From Rapana venosa (taxonomy: Eukaryota; Mollusca; Gastropoda; Neogastropoda; Muricidae): a DNA stretch of 64,000 bases. The notes below the pieces were generated by a model. It had not been told where the DNA came from, ran no database searches, and saw nothing but the letters and a program-made list of their open reading frames with translations. Positions 1 to 11,713 of this stretch are shown here, piece after piece. The translations under genes and the position numbers were made by a program. Positions within the stretch are counted from its first letter, which is position 1. Each line of letters starts with the position of its first letter. The stretch spans positions 3,544,314-3,608,313 of the forward strand of contig CM054135.1 in the NCBI GenBank assembly GCA_028751875.1. Direction: 5' to 3'.

Positions 1-159
1 GTTGGAGTGTGTGAGGTTGTTCTCTCTGTGCAAACTGAAAAAGGGATAAAAAACAGGGAATTTCTGTACAGAATTTCCAAAAGTGGGGTGCTATTTTTAC
101 TGGCCAAAACCGACAAACCCCCCCTCTCTCTGTCCTCCTCCCCTCTCCTCTTCCTCTCC

Positions 160-208
160 ACAAAACACACACAACACAACACAAACACAACAAACCACAC
201 ACAAAACA

Positions 209-247
<39 letters not shown>

Positions 248-292
248 ACACAAAAACACAAAAACACACCCCGCACGCACACACACACACAA
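160..292. repeat. (CA)n microsatellite
   Basis: Interrupted CA dinucleotide tract. Open frames through it on both strands encode only His/Thr or Cys/Val runs and are not genes. The flanks (1-160, 293-1630) are low-complexity, with C- and T-rich runs, and I see no gene in them. Near 372-400 there is a short match to the 3' part of the SINE family seen at 5710-5940. Confidence 0.9.
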
Positions 293-1632
293 CGGCATCT
301 CCACGGGGGGCTCTCAGTTATCCTGTTTTTTTTGTGTGTCTTGTCTCTCTCTCTCCATTTACAAAAGCAAATAAGTGCTTATTCCATTATCCTCGATATA
401 AAAAATAAATAAAATTTAAAATACTCAGCCCTCCCCCTACTTCTCCCCTTTTGTCAGTCTATAGAAGTAGTGCATGGCAAGGTGAGGTGAGTGAAGACAG
501 GAAGGGGGAGGGGGAGGGGGAGGAGGATGGAAGGCAGATGTCCAACAAACACGAAAGAACCAACACACAGCAAAAAGGGCCCCGAGTGACCTTGTATTCA
601 CAGTGCAGCCTTAAAGAAAGATACCGTTTTAACGGTTAATCTCTCTCTCACTCTCTTCTCTCTGTCCCCTGCCTGTCTCTCCTCTCTCTTGCTCTCTCTC
701 ACCAGCTATCTATCTACTACCTCAAATGTCGTCGCTTTTCCCCCCTTGCGGAAGTCTCTGTCAAAGGAGACAAATTTTTGGTTTTTTCCCTTTTTGTTTC
801 TACCCTTACTACCCCTCTTTCAACCCCCCCTCCCCCCCCCCCAAAGTACAAAGCGCCTTTAACAAGATGGCATTTACGATCAAAGTTTTTTTTGTTTTTT
901 GTTTTTTAAAAAGCTTTTTTTGAAAAAAGGGGAAATTTTTCCTTTTACCCTGAAAATAAAAAAAAACGATTTTTTTTTTCCCCTGACTTACAAAAAAAGC
1001 ACTACAAAGACCTGCTGCCCGGGTCAAGAAAAGGGAACCAGTGAGGGACATTTTCCAAAAATCAGATGGGCCTCCAAGACCATACTGCAAGGAACAGAGG
1101 GGGGAAAGGGAAAGGCGAGCAAGGCCAAAAAAGAAAGGGAAGAAGCATCGATGAATACCGGAAAGCTTCCCCCCACAACCCACACTTGCGCCAACCGCCG
1201 CAAATGGAGCCAAGGGGTGCAACGTTCGTCACTGCAGTCCCCCACAAACCCGGAGGGGGTTTGGAGCAGATAGAGCATATAAATTCTATTCAGAAGCATA
1301 TAACGATGTTTTTTAAAGCAATGTCATAAATGCGGATAGGAAAAAAACCCAAAGGTTATTCTGACAAGATTTTTTGATATATCATCTTTTTTCCCTTTGG
1401 GATGCCGGTGTTTTTTTCTTTTTAAACCCCCCTTCCCCCAAACTCCCCCCCCCCCCCCCAAAAAAAAAAAAAACCCCCTAAAAAACCCCCCCCCAACAAT
1501 AAAGCAACCCAACAAAAAAAAAAGACACCCCCTTCCCCCCAAAATAAAAACCCACCCCCAACCAACCATACACTTTCCCTCAAAACCCCACCCCCCCCCA
1601 CACCTTCTTTTCAACCCTTTTAAAAAGCCCAG

Positions 1633-2025
1633 AGGCGGAATAGCCTAGGGTTAAACTGTGGCTCTGACCTAAAGCCCGTGTTCGAGCCACCACAGAGACC
1701 CCTTAAAGGGATTTCCCCCCCACCTGGGGTAACTTTCGGACCTACTCCCGGGAGCGGGATTGCTCATGTTTAAGCACTCGCTTTCCCCCCACCAAATCTT
1801 AACCACATCCAGCGGGGTTTTACCATTTGGATGGGGACCTTTTTGCCCCCCTTTGGTTTCCATACATTTTCCCCCATTTACCCCGTAAATGGGTACCCCC
1901 TTTCTTTAGGGTCAGGAAAGGAAAGCAGCGAAGGAGGGGAATGGGCGCCCCCCTCAATAGCGGGCCTCTTAAAGAAGTTGAGGTCCTGACCCCTCGCTCA
2001 CCTACGACCGCGTAAGCTATGGGAC
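1633..2025 (+). repeat. tRNA-derived SINE, family A, copy 1 (degraded)
   Basis: The head carries a tRNA-like A box (GCGGAATAGCCTAGGGTTAA) and a B-box-like GTTCGAGCC. The body shares AAATGGGTACC, the GGGC..CCCCCTCAATA block and the terminal TATGGGACAC with the copy at 27310-27595. Many substitutions towards homopolymers obscure it. The pol III promoter boxes and shared body are seen directly; the family name is not known. Confidence 0.6.
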
Positions 2026-2509
2026 ACCTTATTTTTTTATTTCCCGACTCCAATTTCCCCCGAAAGCCCTTGGGATGGGAGGCACACAAACCCTGGTCTC
2101 GTTAAAAATACAAGCAAAAATCCTAGCATATTTAAAACCTTTCGTCTTTGGGAAGAATAGGCCATTGCGTACCAGTAGGAACAGGGACAACTTTTTAAAG
2201 AAAAGCGCATACCCACCTGGTGCGTGTAAACTCATCCCAAAGTGGGAATGCATACCGCCAAAAAGGGTTTTCTGGCACAAACAATTCGCATATGCAAATT
2301 TCGCTGTACGATTCTAAAAGCTCATTTTCATTTACTATTTTTTTAATTCGGATGATAAAAAATAAAAAAATAATAAAATAATAATAAATGGAACTTAATA
2401 GCGTTTTACTTGCAAAGACAAATCAAGTGTTTGCATTCAACCTAATCTCACACGTCTGCAACCAATGACAAATAATCAAATTTTTAAAACAAAAAAATAT
2501 TACAAACAT

Positions 2510-2780
2510 GGTGCCTGCAGACCAAAAGGGAAAAAGCATTTCATGTGCTTTTTTCCCCCCAACCCATCCCCGGTGTAGCAGTTTGTACTTTTGTCATCCT
2601 TCCCCCCCCCGCTCAAAAGGGGCCTACTTTTCCCCCGAAAAGAGGAACGGTTTTAAACGTGTGCTTAAGATTTTTATCGTGCGTTCGCACACGGACCCGG
2701 GGTTTCAGTCTCATCCGAAGTTTTTTTGGGGAAGTGGAGTCTGCCTGATTTTTAAGCCCAAAGGGAAATTTTTCCCCTTG
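2510..2780 (-). repeat. SINE family B, degraded copy
   Basis: This matches the body at 5710-5940 and 23770-24000: CACATG-type 3' part, GGAACGG-TTTTAACGTGTGC centre, GCGTTCGCACACG block, then a CTCATCCGAAG block. It is read on the minus strand, because the best copy has its tRNA head at the high-coordinate end. The sequence is corrupted by homopolymer runs. Confidence 0.6.
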
Positions 2781-3359
2781 AAGGGGAACAAACCCGGGCC
2801 CAAGATCACGAGCGCACCACAAGCTATCCCCCCCCTGGCTCAGCCAAGGGTGAATGAAAAAAACAAAAAAGCAAAAAAACAACAAATCAAACAAAACCCC
2901 AAAACCCAAAAAAAAGGAAGAAAGCAACCAAAAAAAAAAAAAAAGGGGGCCAAACATTTTTTGTAGGGACTGGTCTGGTGTTTACAAGTCTGGGGCAGAA
3001 CAACCCCACGGCTAATAGGCAATAACAAGAATCGACCGGCTTCGATCGGCCCCCATCGATAATGGGCCCGGGGCCTTTCTTTTAAAAGGCCAGCATTGCC
3101 AGGGTGAACGTTTCATCTCCCCGACAAACACCGCTTTTGGGCCCCCTTGAGAGACAAAAACCTGCACGAAAAAAACGATGCCACGCAAAATTAACAGCAC
3201 AGGATCTGATCAAAACGCTCCCCTCCCTCCCACCTCTCTTCCCCCATACCCCCCCCCCCCCAAAAGGGGGTCAAGAGAACGTATGAAGAAGACTGTGGGG
3301 CTTTCATACTTTTTTTATTATTAAACTGTTACGACAATATTTTTGTGTGTTAAAACGGT

Positions 3360-4180
3360 TTTAAAAAATTTTTTTTTTAAATTTTTTTTTTTTTTAAATT
3401 TTTTTTTTTTTTTTTAAAAATTTAAAAAAAATATAGGCTAAAGAACGCAGTTTTTTACCAAACCCAAACTACAGCCAACAGGGAAAATTGTCTGCCGATT
3501 ATATCAACCCCCCCCCCCCCCTTCCCCGTTCCTTGGTTAGAGTTTCCTAGGTTCACAAAAGGGGGCCCCAGAAAAAACAGCATCCCCTCTTCGGAAAATA
3601 TTGCCCGGAATTCCTTTTTGTCACCCCCTCCTTTATTTCTCCCCGTTAATTTGTTCTTATCACCCTTCTTGTCTATTTTTTTTCCCTTTTTTGGGCCAGT
3701 CTCCTGCCTCCCCCCCCCCCCCCCCAAAAGACTTAAAAAATAACAATTTCTCCCAAGGGGAAGTCGGATGCCTAGGCCTGCTTTCAGGTGCTTAACGGCA
3801 GCGCGACTCATTTTTTGCACATATGACAGACAAAAAAGAAAAAAGTTTCCCTAACATTCGACACAAACAAAATTACTTTTACGAGGACTAAAAATCGTTT
3901 TGAGCTTTTGGGGGTCCAGTGTTTTTTATCGCAGAGGCAGTCAAGCCCCCCCCACTGCCAATATTTTCAGTACCTTTTTGCGGTGTTACGCTTGTTTTTG
4001 ACAGCCTGGACCTCTCTCTCCTCCTCTCTTTCTCTTCCCCCCCCCCCCTCTCTCTCCTCCTCTCCCTCTCTCTTTCTCCTCTCCCCCCCCCTTCTCTCTT
4101 TTTCCCCTCCCTCTCTCCTTGCTCTCCCCCCCCCCCCCCCCCTCTCTCTCCCCGCTCTCTCCTCTTCGATAGACAAAAAA
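3360..4180. repeat. Low-complexity T/A and CT-rich tracts
   Basis: Poly-T/poly-A blocks (3360-3440), C runs (3510-3522, 3710-3726) and a CT/C-run tract (4010-4170). No coding potential is seen. The open frames here are compositional. Confidence 0.8.
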
Positions 4181-4634
4181 ACCCAGGCCTCATTGCGAAC
4201 GGACAAACGCAATCTTTCACCCGCGTTTAAAAATGTGCCCTTTTTTGAAAGTAGGTCCTTTTGTGCCGGGGGGAAAAAGTGACAACGTTGACAAAAAGCT
4301 TACACAACCCCCCGGGGCTTGATTTGTAAAAAAAGCACTCGTTCTTATTCCATTATCCCGACATAAAAAAAATCTCCCTCTCCTCCCTCTCCTCTCTCCC
4401 CCGGGCAGCGTGACGGGGCAGAACAAAAGGGCGTGCGTTATAAGCTGGAAAATTTTTCATTTTAAACTTCAAAATGTCATTTTGGCCTTCCAGCAACTGT
4501 AGTAACAACTTTAAATGCCCTGCTGATCGCAACGTCCCATCGACTGGAAAATCGCGGGGGAGAGCGGACGTTGTCTTGGCTTGGACGAACCATTGACAAT
4601 CATATCAACAAAATGGCGGACCCAGTGCTGAATC

Positions 4635-5134
4635 NNNNNNNNNNNNNNNNNNNNNNNNNNNNNNNNNNNNNNNNNNNNNNNNNNNNNNNNNNNNNNNNNN
4701 NNNNNNNNNNNNNNNNNNNNNNNNNNNNNNNNNNNNNNNNNNNNNNNNNNNNNNNNNNNNNNNNNNNNNNNNNNNNNNNNNNNNNNNNNNNNNNNNNNNN
4801 NNNNNNNNNNNNNNNNNNNNNNNNNNNNNNNNNNNNNNNNNNNNNNNNNNNNNNNNNNNNNNNNNNNNNNNNNNNNNNNNNNNNNNNNNNNNNNNNNNNN
4901 NNNNNNNNNNNNNNNNNNNNNNNNNNNNNNNNNNNNNNNNNNNNNNNNNNNNNNNNNNNNNNNNNNNNNNNNNNNNNNNNNNNNNNNNNNNNNNNNNNNN
5001 NNNNNNNNNNNNNNNNNNNNNNNNNNNNNNNNNNNNNNNNNNNNNNNNNNNNNNNNNNNNNNNNNNNNNNNNNNNNNNNNNNNNNNNNNNNNNNNNNNNN
5101 NNNNNNNNNNNNNNNNNNNNNNNNNNNNNNNNNN
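4635..5134. other. Assembly gap of 500 Ns
   Basis: Exactly 500 consecutive N bases. A round length usually marks a scaffolding gap of unknown true size, so sequence on its two sides may not be contiguous. Confidence 0.99.
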
Positions 5135-5327
5135 AATTCAGTAACAGAAAAGAAAATCAGAACAGTCTTAAAAACCAATCATTTTGTCCAACCCATCCCA
5201 AAAAAAGCAGGATCCACTTATATTTAATTTTGATCTTACTCTGCTTTTCCAAAAGATATGCTATTTCATTTTAAAGAGTGAAAAAAAACACAACTTATAA
5301 AAATTATGTCTACAATGATACCTAAAA

Positions 5328-5455
5328 AAATACTGGGTGCCACAGCTCTTGTGGTGACCCACTCTCCCTGGGAGAATAGGCCCAAGTCTTATGCAGAGAA
5401 ATTTGCCGTGACTTAAAGTGCTATACAATGCAATGCAATACAAATCTGAAGGCAA
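5328..5455 (+). repeat. Interspersed repeat family C, copy 1
   Basis: It shares an ordered set of blocks with 9258-9360: GGTG(C/G)C..GCTCTTGTGG, CTCTCCC.GGGAGA, and a final GACTTAAAGTG followed by short A-rich repeats (CAATG pentamers here). This arrangement looks like the 3' part of a SINE. No protein is encoded. Confidence 0.65.
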
Positions 5456-5709
5456 TAAAGCAACAAGGCCACGCTGAAGTCGTTTATGTATTCCATGCAA
5501 GGAGCATACAATATTGCTATAATGGGAACGTTTGGGTTCACTCCCCTACATCACACAACTCCCAAAATAAATTGTGCAGAAAGGGACTAATTCATTTTGA
5601 GAAGTGAAAGTGCAATGAAATAATCAAATATTGATCAACAGAATAAAAAGAGAAATTAATAAAATCAAGGTCCAAAATTCTACCTGAATAGGCTGTATTT
5701 TTTATGATC

Positions 5710-5940
5710 TTTTTGGGGGAGGATAATGGAATATGCACTCATGTGCTTTTTACATCCAGTCCCCGTGTGTATGCAATTTGTGAGTTTGTTATCCGTTTCC
5801 ATCAGTACACATCGACCTACTCTTCTGAAAAGCGGAACGGCTTTTAACGTGTGCACAAGATGTTCTGCGTGCGTTTGCACACGAGACATGGGTTTAAAGT
5901 CTCATCTGTTGACTGTGCAAGTGAGACGCTGATTGCTTAG
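5710..5940 (-). repeat. SINE family B, well-preserved body
   Basis: Cleanest copy of the body, with CACTCATGTGCTTTTTACAT, GAAAAGCGGAACGGCTTTTA, GTGCGTTTGCACACGAGACA and GTCTCATC in order. These recur at 2510-2780 and 23770-24000. No tRNA head is obvious on this copy. A 3' poly(ATT) tail is absent. Confidence 0.7.
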
Positions 5941-6399
5941 CTTGATATAAATATCAGACCTTACTAAATTAGTGAATGCTCTGCATGCAACAACCCTAAA
6001 AAAGTAAATGTGAATAAAATCACATTATTATATCAACAAGTTGTTGTTGAGGCCTTTTGTGGACTCAAAGAAAATGTTTTGTAAAGTCATGAATCCTAAT
6101 GTATATTCAATCACAGAAATCACAAATAATTTTATCAAATATGCTGGAAATTTGTTTCCACTTACTGACAATGACATAAATTTCTTTTTCACATACACAC
6201 ATAATCACAAAACCTTTTTCCAGTACTGGCTGTTACAGAAAAAGTCCCTTCACTCTTGCATGTATAACTCAATAAAAAGACTTTTTTTTACTCAGTATCA
6301 GGGAAGAATACTATGGCATGGCTTCAGTCACAAACTGGTAATCTAGTTATGGTTTTTTCATATCATAACACAGGCGAAGAAGGATGCACAAAGAATCCT

Positions 6400-6606
6400 T
6401 TAGCATGATTCATTTCCATCTATCCCATAGTCTAATCAACAGCTGGAGCACCACTGAAGATTCTGCAGCCAGCTTCCTCTGCTCCTCGCTGTTCTCAGCT
6501 TTCCATAGTATGTTGTCCAAATCAAGGCCAAATCACTCTCTGATGTAGTCTTTATATGGCTTTCTCCGTCTGCCTCTTTGTCCCCCTCCGTGTACTGTTC
6601 CCTGTG
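6400..6606 (-). pseudogene. LINE ORF2 C-terminal fragment
   Basis: Minus-strand translation gives a basic GQRGRRRKPYKDYIRE segment, one stop, then FGLDLDNILWKAENSEE and RKLAAESSVVLQ. That arrangement is the C-terminal end of the endonuclease/reverse-transcriptase ORFs of RTE/jockey-like LINEs in invertebrates. It probably belongs to the same family as the plus-strand fragments at 60316-60590 and 63350-63825. It is too short to be active. Confidence 0.65.
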
Positions 6607-6639
6607 GTACAGTCTTTTAATCTCTTCTTAAGCTATAAA

Positions 6640-8420
6640 CTTTTGTCAAAGAGGAGTTTACGAGTTTTTAAAAAACATTTTCTCCAGAAACATTTGCTCC
6701 AAAAAAGGCTTTGTTTTTTTATCCAGTAAAGTCGGTTAAAAAAGGCTTCGATGCATTTTTCCCCAGATGTGTCTGTTCAAAATGTCTTATTTTTTTCTTT
6801 TCCAAAGGCATTCGTTTAAAATCCTTGTCTGTCAATATCCAAGGATTATTTGTTAAAAACAACCCTGGATCTTTTTTGTTTTTGTTTTTCTTTAGCAGTA
6901 TTTATACAAAAAGCTTTGGGTATCTTTTCCAGCAGTTTTTGTTAAAAAACCTCTTTGGGAGATTTTCTTTACGCGAGGTTGTTAAGAAAAAGTCTTGGAG
7001 CTTCTTCTCCAGAATTTTTTCTCAAAAACTTCGGATTTTCGTCTCCAGATTCTTTCTCAAAAACCTTAGATGTTCTCTCCAGAATTTTTGTCAAAGCCTT
7101 GGGATGTTCTTCTTCAGCATTTTTTGGTCAAAAACCTTGAATGTTCTTCTCCAGATCTTTTTAAATAGAAACCTTAGATGTTCTCCAGAATTTTGTTTTG
7201 AAAACCTTTGATGTTCTTCTCCAGAATTTTGTTTTTAAAACCTTGAATGTTCTCGAGAAATGCTTTTTCAAAAACCCTTGATGTTCTCCATAAGTGGCTG
7301 TTTAAAAACCCATAGGAGTCTTTCTCCATAAGTGTTCAATAACCCTTGGGATTTTCTTGCCATAAATGTCTGTTCAGGAAACCTGAAGAAACCTGAGGGG
7401 GGAATGTTCACCATCAGTATTTGTTTAAAAAGTCTTGTGAGTTTGTCAAAAGCTTTGGAATGATTTTGTCCATAAGTGTTTGTTTAAAGCGACTTGGGAG
7501 TTTTTCGCCATAAGTGTTTAATGATAACAACTGTTGGAGATTTTGCCATAAGCATTTGCTCAAGAAACCTTGGGAGGTTTTCACTATAATTGTTCAAAAT
7601 GCCTTGGGAGGTTTACACCACAAGTTTTTGTTGAAGAAGTTTTGATCATTTTACTCTTTATTTCGAAAAGCCACCAAAGGTTTTCTCGATTATTGCTTGT
7701 TCATCAAGCTTTGGGAGTTTTTCTCAATAAGTGTTTGTAGTTTTTTAACATAACTGTTTGTTTATAAAGCTTTGGGTGTTTTTCTCCATAAGTGAAACGT
7801 TCATAAAGCATTGGATGCGTTTCCCTATAAGCGTTTGTTTAAGGATTCTCTGTAGATTTTTTGCCATAAATGTTTGTTTTAAAAAGCTTGTAGGTTTTGT
7901 CCATGAGTGTTAAAAAGTGTCTGTTCAAAAAGCCTTGGAGTTTTTTACCATAGATTTTGTTATAGAAAATAACATTGGACGGTCTTTTCCAGAAGTTTTT
8001 GATTAAATGAAGCCTTTGATGGCCTTCTCCAGAAACGTTTGTTTAAAAAGTGAAGCACCTTCACTAAGAAAAAAGTATTTCTTTAGAAAAGAATCCTAGA
8101 ATTTTCTTCTCCATAAATGTTTATTAAAAACTAATTTTGAAGATCTTCTCCAGAAGTATTTGCTTACAAAACCCTTGGATGGCCTTCTCTAGAAGTGTTT
8201 ATTAAAAAAAACACCTTGGATCGTCTTCTCCAAAAGTGTTTATCCAAAAAGCCTTTTCTGTTCTCAACAAGTTTTTCTTGGAAGATTGACTCCAAAAGTT
8301 TTTGTTCAAAATGCCTTGGATATTCTTCTCCAGAAGTTTTTGAACAATAATATTATATGTTTTTCTCCAAATGTTGTTGTTTAATCAATCTGGGATGTTC
8401 TTTGCAAAAAGAGTTTCTCA
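6640..8420. repeat. Degenerate minisatellite, about 38-42 bp unit
   Basis: Roughly 40 diverged tandem units built around CCTTGG-TGTTCTTCTCCA, then GAAGTGTTTGTT and CAAAAA. Unit length drifts and many units carry indels. The consensus resembles the cleaner array at 9360-10235, so both probably descend from one repeat. Apparent reading frames (for example 6711-7211) are by-products of the tandem unit. Confidence 0.85.
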
Positions 8421-8729
8421 AACAGCCTAGTCCTAAGGACTCGTGTGCTTTCGGACCAAAGCAAACTTAAGAAACCCATACCAATTACAATGTCGAAAAG
8501 AGTAGGGGCAATGTCTCGTTGGTATGGTCAAACTTACTAGGCTCTGCTCCCTGATCCTTTGTGCTGAAACTGTGAAAGAAATAAACATACAATTCACACA
8601 CACACGCACACACTGCATATTGACAAAGGTACGCACTGCACAGACTATATATATCAGTTGTAAATTCGAGTAGCTATTCCCTTACGTGTATAACTCTGCA
8701 GAAGTATGACAGAGGAAGATTTGTACCTC
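8421..8729. other. Spacer between tandem arrays
   Basis: Unique-looking sequence with a short CA tract (8598-8615). I see no recognisable gene or repeat boundary. Confidence 0.5.
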
Positions 8730-9045
8730 AGCTTTCTCCATACGTAATCAAGATCAGTGTATCCAGACGTAAGCAAGACCAGTGTATCCAGGGATAATCA
8801 AGATCAGTGTATCCAGACGTAATCAAGATCAGTGTATCCAGAGATAATCGAGATCAGTGTATCCAGACGTAATCAAGATCAGTGTATCCAGAGATAGTCA
8901 AGATCAGCGTATCCAGACGTAATCAAGATCAGTGTATCCAGAGATAATCAAGATCAGTGTATTCAACTAATCAGGATAACGTATCCAGAGAAAAATCAAA
9001 ATCAGTGTATCCAGACGTAATCAAGATCATGTATTCACTTTCGAC
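8730..9045. repeat. 24-bp tandem repeat
   Basis: About 12 units containing ATCAAGATCAGTGTATCC, with the linker alternating between CAGACGTA and CAGAGATA in most of the array. A 48-bp dimer is therefore the higher-order unit. The last units (8960-9030) carry deletions. Confidence 0.92.
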
Positions 9046-9257
9046 AGAAATCTATTTGTGAACTGTAGTTGCCATACATCAGTTGTTTCGGTTTTTCAAG
9101 GTGAGATATACAGGGGCTTGATGCTCAACGCTGTGCCGAGAACATAGCGAGCTGCAATCTCACAGAATGGAAACAATGACAACTGGACCTTCAATTGTTG
9201 CTGAATACTCCAAGTAAGGTAGTATTAGTATCACAGAAAAAGGATTTTTTAAAAAGG

Positions 9258-9362
9258 GTGGCGTTGCTCTTGTGGCGATGTGCTCTCCCCGGGGAGAGCA
9301 GCCCGAATTTCACCTAGATAAAACTCTTGACTTAAAGTGGTAAAAATAAAAATAAATAAAAT
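9258..9362 (+). repeat. Interspersed repeat family C, copy 2
   Basis: Same blocks as 5328-5455, here with the palindromic CTCTCCCCGGGGAGAG intact and an AAATAAATAAAAT tail. It abuts the start of the minisatellite at 9360. Confidence 0.7.
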
Positions 9363-10235
9363 AGAAAGGGGTCTTTTTCTCCAGAACTGTTCCTTCAAAC
9401 AGCCTTGAGTGTTCTTGTGAAGTGTTAGTACTATCAAACCATAGATTTTTTTCTCCAGAAGCATTCATGCAATACACCCTGGATTTTCCCCTCCAGACGT
9501 GTTTGTACCATCAACCTTGGATAGTTTCTCCAGAAGTGTTTGTGAAAATCAATCGGGGATATTTACCCAAAGTGTCTGTAAAATCAGTCTTGGATATTTT
9601 TCTCCAGAAGCTTTGGGACAATCAACCATGGATGTTCTTCTCCAGAACTGTTTATGCCATCAACCTACCATCATATTCTCCAGAACAGTTTGCACAATCA
9701 ATCTTGGATTTTCTTCTCTGGAAGTGTTGTGCAATCAATCTTGGGTGTTCTTCTCTGGAAATGTGCAATCAATCTTGGATGTCATTCTCTGGAATTTGTT
9801 GTGCAATCAATCTTGTATGTTCTTCTCTGGAAGTGTTGTGCAATCAATCTTGGGTGTTCTTCTCTGGAAATGTGCAATCAATCTTGGATGTCCTTCTCTG
9901 GAATGTGTTGTGCAATCAATCTTGTATGTTCTTCTCTGGAAGTGTTGTGCAATCAATCTTGGGTGTTCTGCTCTGGAAATTTTCAATCAATCTTGGATGT
10001 CCTTCTCTGGAATTCGTTGTGCAATCAATCTTGTATGTTCTTCTCTGGAAGTGTTGGGCAATCAATCTTGGATATTCTTCTATGGAAGTTTTGCACAATC
10101 ATTTTTGGATATTTTTCTCTGGAAGTGTTGGGCAATCAATCTTGGATATTCTTCTATGGAAGTTTTGTACAATCATTTTTGGATATTTTTCTCTGGAAGT
10201 GTTTTACCATCGATCTTGGAAATTCTTCTCAAGTC
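9363..10235. repeat. Minisatellite, about 37-bp unit with higher-order structure
   Basis: More than 20 units containing CTTCTCTGGAAGTGTTGTGC and CAATCAATCTTGGATGT. From 9700 on, 37-mers and shorter variants alternate in a pattern of about 110-125 bp that itself repeats several times. All three plus frames stay open because the unit lacks stops and mutates slowly. The 200-300-residue frames are therefore not evidence of protein. Confidence 0.93.
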
Positions 10236-11316
10236 AAGTCAAGTCAAACTTTTATTTTCAGATGGTACATTGGATAAGCAGTGCATTTGCTTTTTTCCAT
10301 CAAGGCATCTATCTAAAGGAAAAAAGAGAGAAAAAAAGATAATATGCAGACATAGAATAAATAAACCTAATCAATGATAAACCATACAAATCAAACAAGA
10401 AAAGACAATAACATATGCATACATGGAATTATAAACAAAACGAAACAACCTGAACAATATTATACCATACAATTCAAATAATTCAAAATCTTGAAAATAT
10501 ATCCATCATAATACAAACATGCAACAACGAAAAACCAAACCAAAACAAAGAAGACAAAACAAAATATTAAAAAGACACACCAACTGCTCCCCCTTCCCCA
10601 CCCTCCTCACACACACATACACACAAAATCCTTCAACCATACAGACAACTGGATAAAACAAACAACAAAAAGATGAACCAGCAAGAACAACCACAACAAG
10701 CAAAATAAGCAAACACAAACATACGTACAAAACAACAACAGCGACAATAAACTAACATAAGACAAGAATACCAACCAAAACAAATGAGAACAATATAGAA
10801 CTAACAAAAAAACGAAAAAAGAGTCCAAAATACCCCCTCCCCCTCCCCAAGAAAACCACCCTAAAACCCCAAACAAACAAACAAAAAGCAAAATAAAACC
10901 AAAACTCCACCCCCACCACCACCACAACAATAACAACAACAACCAAATGGATATAAACAGAGGAAACTGGTGTATAGTTTCCTTATAAATCATTTAAACA
11001 CTTACATACAGTACACACCCTCACCCATATCCCCTTCACCACATACACTCATATATAAGGAAAACAAAAAATAACCAAGCAGACATTGGATTCAGACCAA
11101 AAAAGTATGACAAAGACATCCATTCCCTCCCTCTCCCCTGGTCATATACACGCATGTACATGTGCTTTTTTATTTAAGGCAGAACAACGTTAATCCTTCC
11201 ATCAAAGAATAAGTTCAGGCAATATAAACCCACCCAGCAATACTAACATCAGCAATAACAATTTAGGTTATCTATTAGGTAATCCAATACAATGAAAAAG
11301 AAAATAAACAACGAGG
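10230..11316 (-). mobile_element. (AGTCA)n-tailed retroelement inserted in minisatellite
   Basis: It begins with CAAGTCAAGTCAAGTCAAAC, then TTTTATTTTCAGATGGTACA, GCAGTGCATTTGCTTTTTTC and CATCTATCTAAAGG. The same edge recurs at 43258-43400 and 60182-60310. The interior is A-rich on this strand. The simple-repeat tail and the AATAAA-like signal on the opposite strand fit the 3' end of a minus-strand LINE. The tandem array resumes at about 11317, so this is an insertion. I see no ORF with RT motifs in it. Confidence 0.65.
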
Positions 11317-11600
11317 GTATGCACAATCAGCCTTTGATATTCTTCTTTAGAACTTCTTGTACAATCAACCTTTGATGTTGTTCGCTAGAAGTGCTTGCAC
11401 AATCAACCTTTGATATTTTTATCTAGAACTGTTTCCACAATCAATGTCGGATGTTCTTCTCTGGGAGTGTTGTACATTAAATCCCAGATTTTCTTCTCTA
11501 GAACTGCTTGCACAATCAACCTTCGATGTTCTTCTCTAGCTCTGCTTGCACAATTAACCTTGGATGCTTTTTCTCTAGAAGTGTTTATGCAGTAACTTTT
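11317..11600. repeat. Minisatellite, right part
   Basis: Continuation of the 9363-10235 array with more diverged units (CAATCAACCTTTGATGTTCT, CTCTAGAAGTG). It would join that array if the 10230-11316 insertion were removed. Confidence 0.85.
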
Positions 11601-11713
11601 TTGTGGCCTGTGGTTTGCCAACCTCTGAACTGACTATTACTCATTCTGCTATACATGATCTGGTATGTTTTAATCCACTGCCCAAGGTGGAAAGTATAAT
11701 AACAAGATCTACC

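Noticed and set aside
7..412. 133- and 109-codon Thr/His-rich frames
   Set aside because: Produced by the CA microsatellite; composition is entirely simple-sequence.
3888..4282. Arg/Glu/Gly-rich and Ser/Pro-rich frames
   Set aside because: CT-rich low-complexity DNA read on both strands; no domain.
8730..9045. CRISPR-like array
   Set aside because: The 24-bp units are contiguous, without unique spacers, and the DNA is eukaryotic.
9422..10377. Open frames of 200-306 codons in all three plus frames
   Set aside because: They lie entirely in a 37-bp minisatellite whose unit lacks stop codons. The proteins are the same repeat read in three frames, with no start context or domain.
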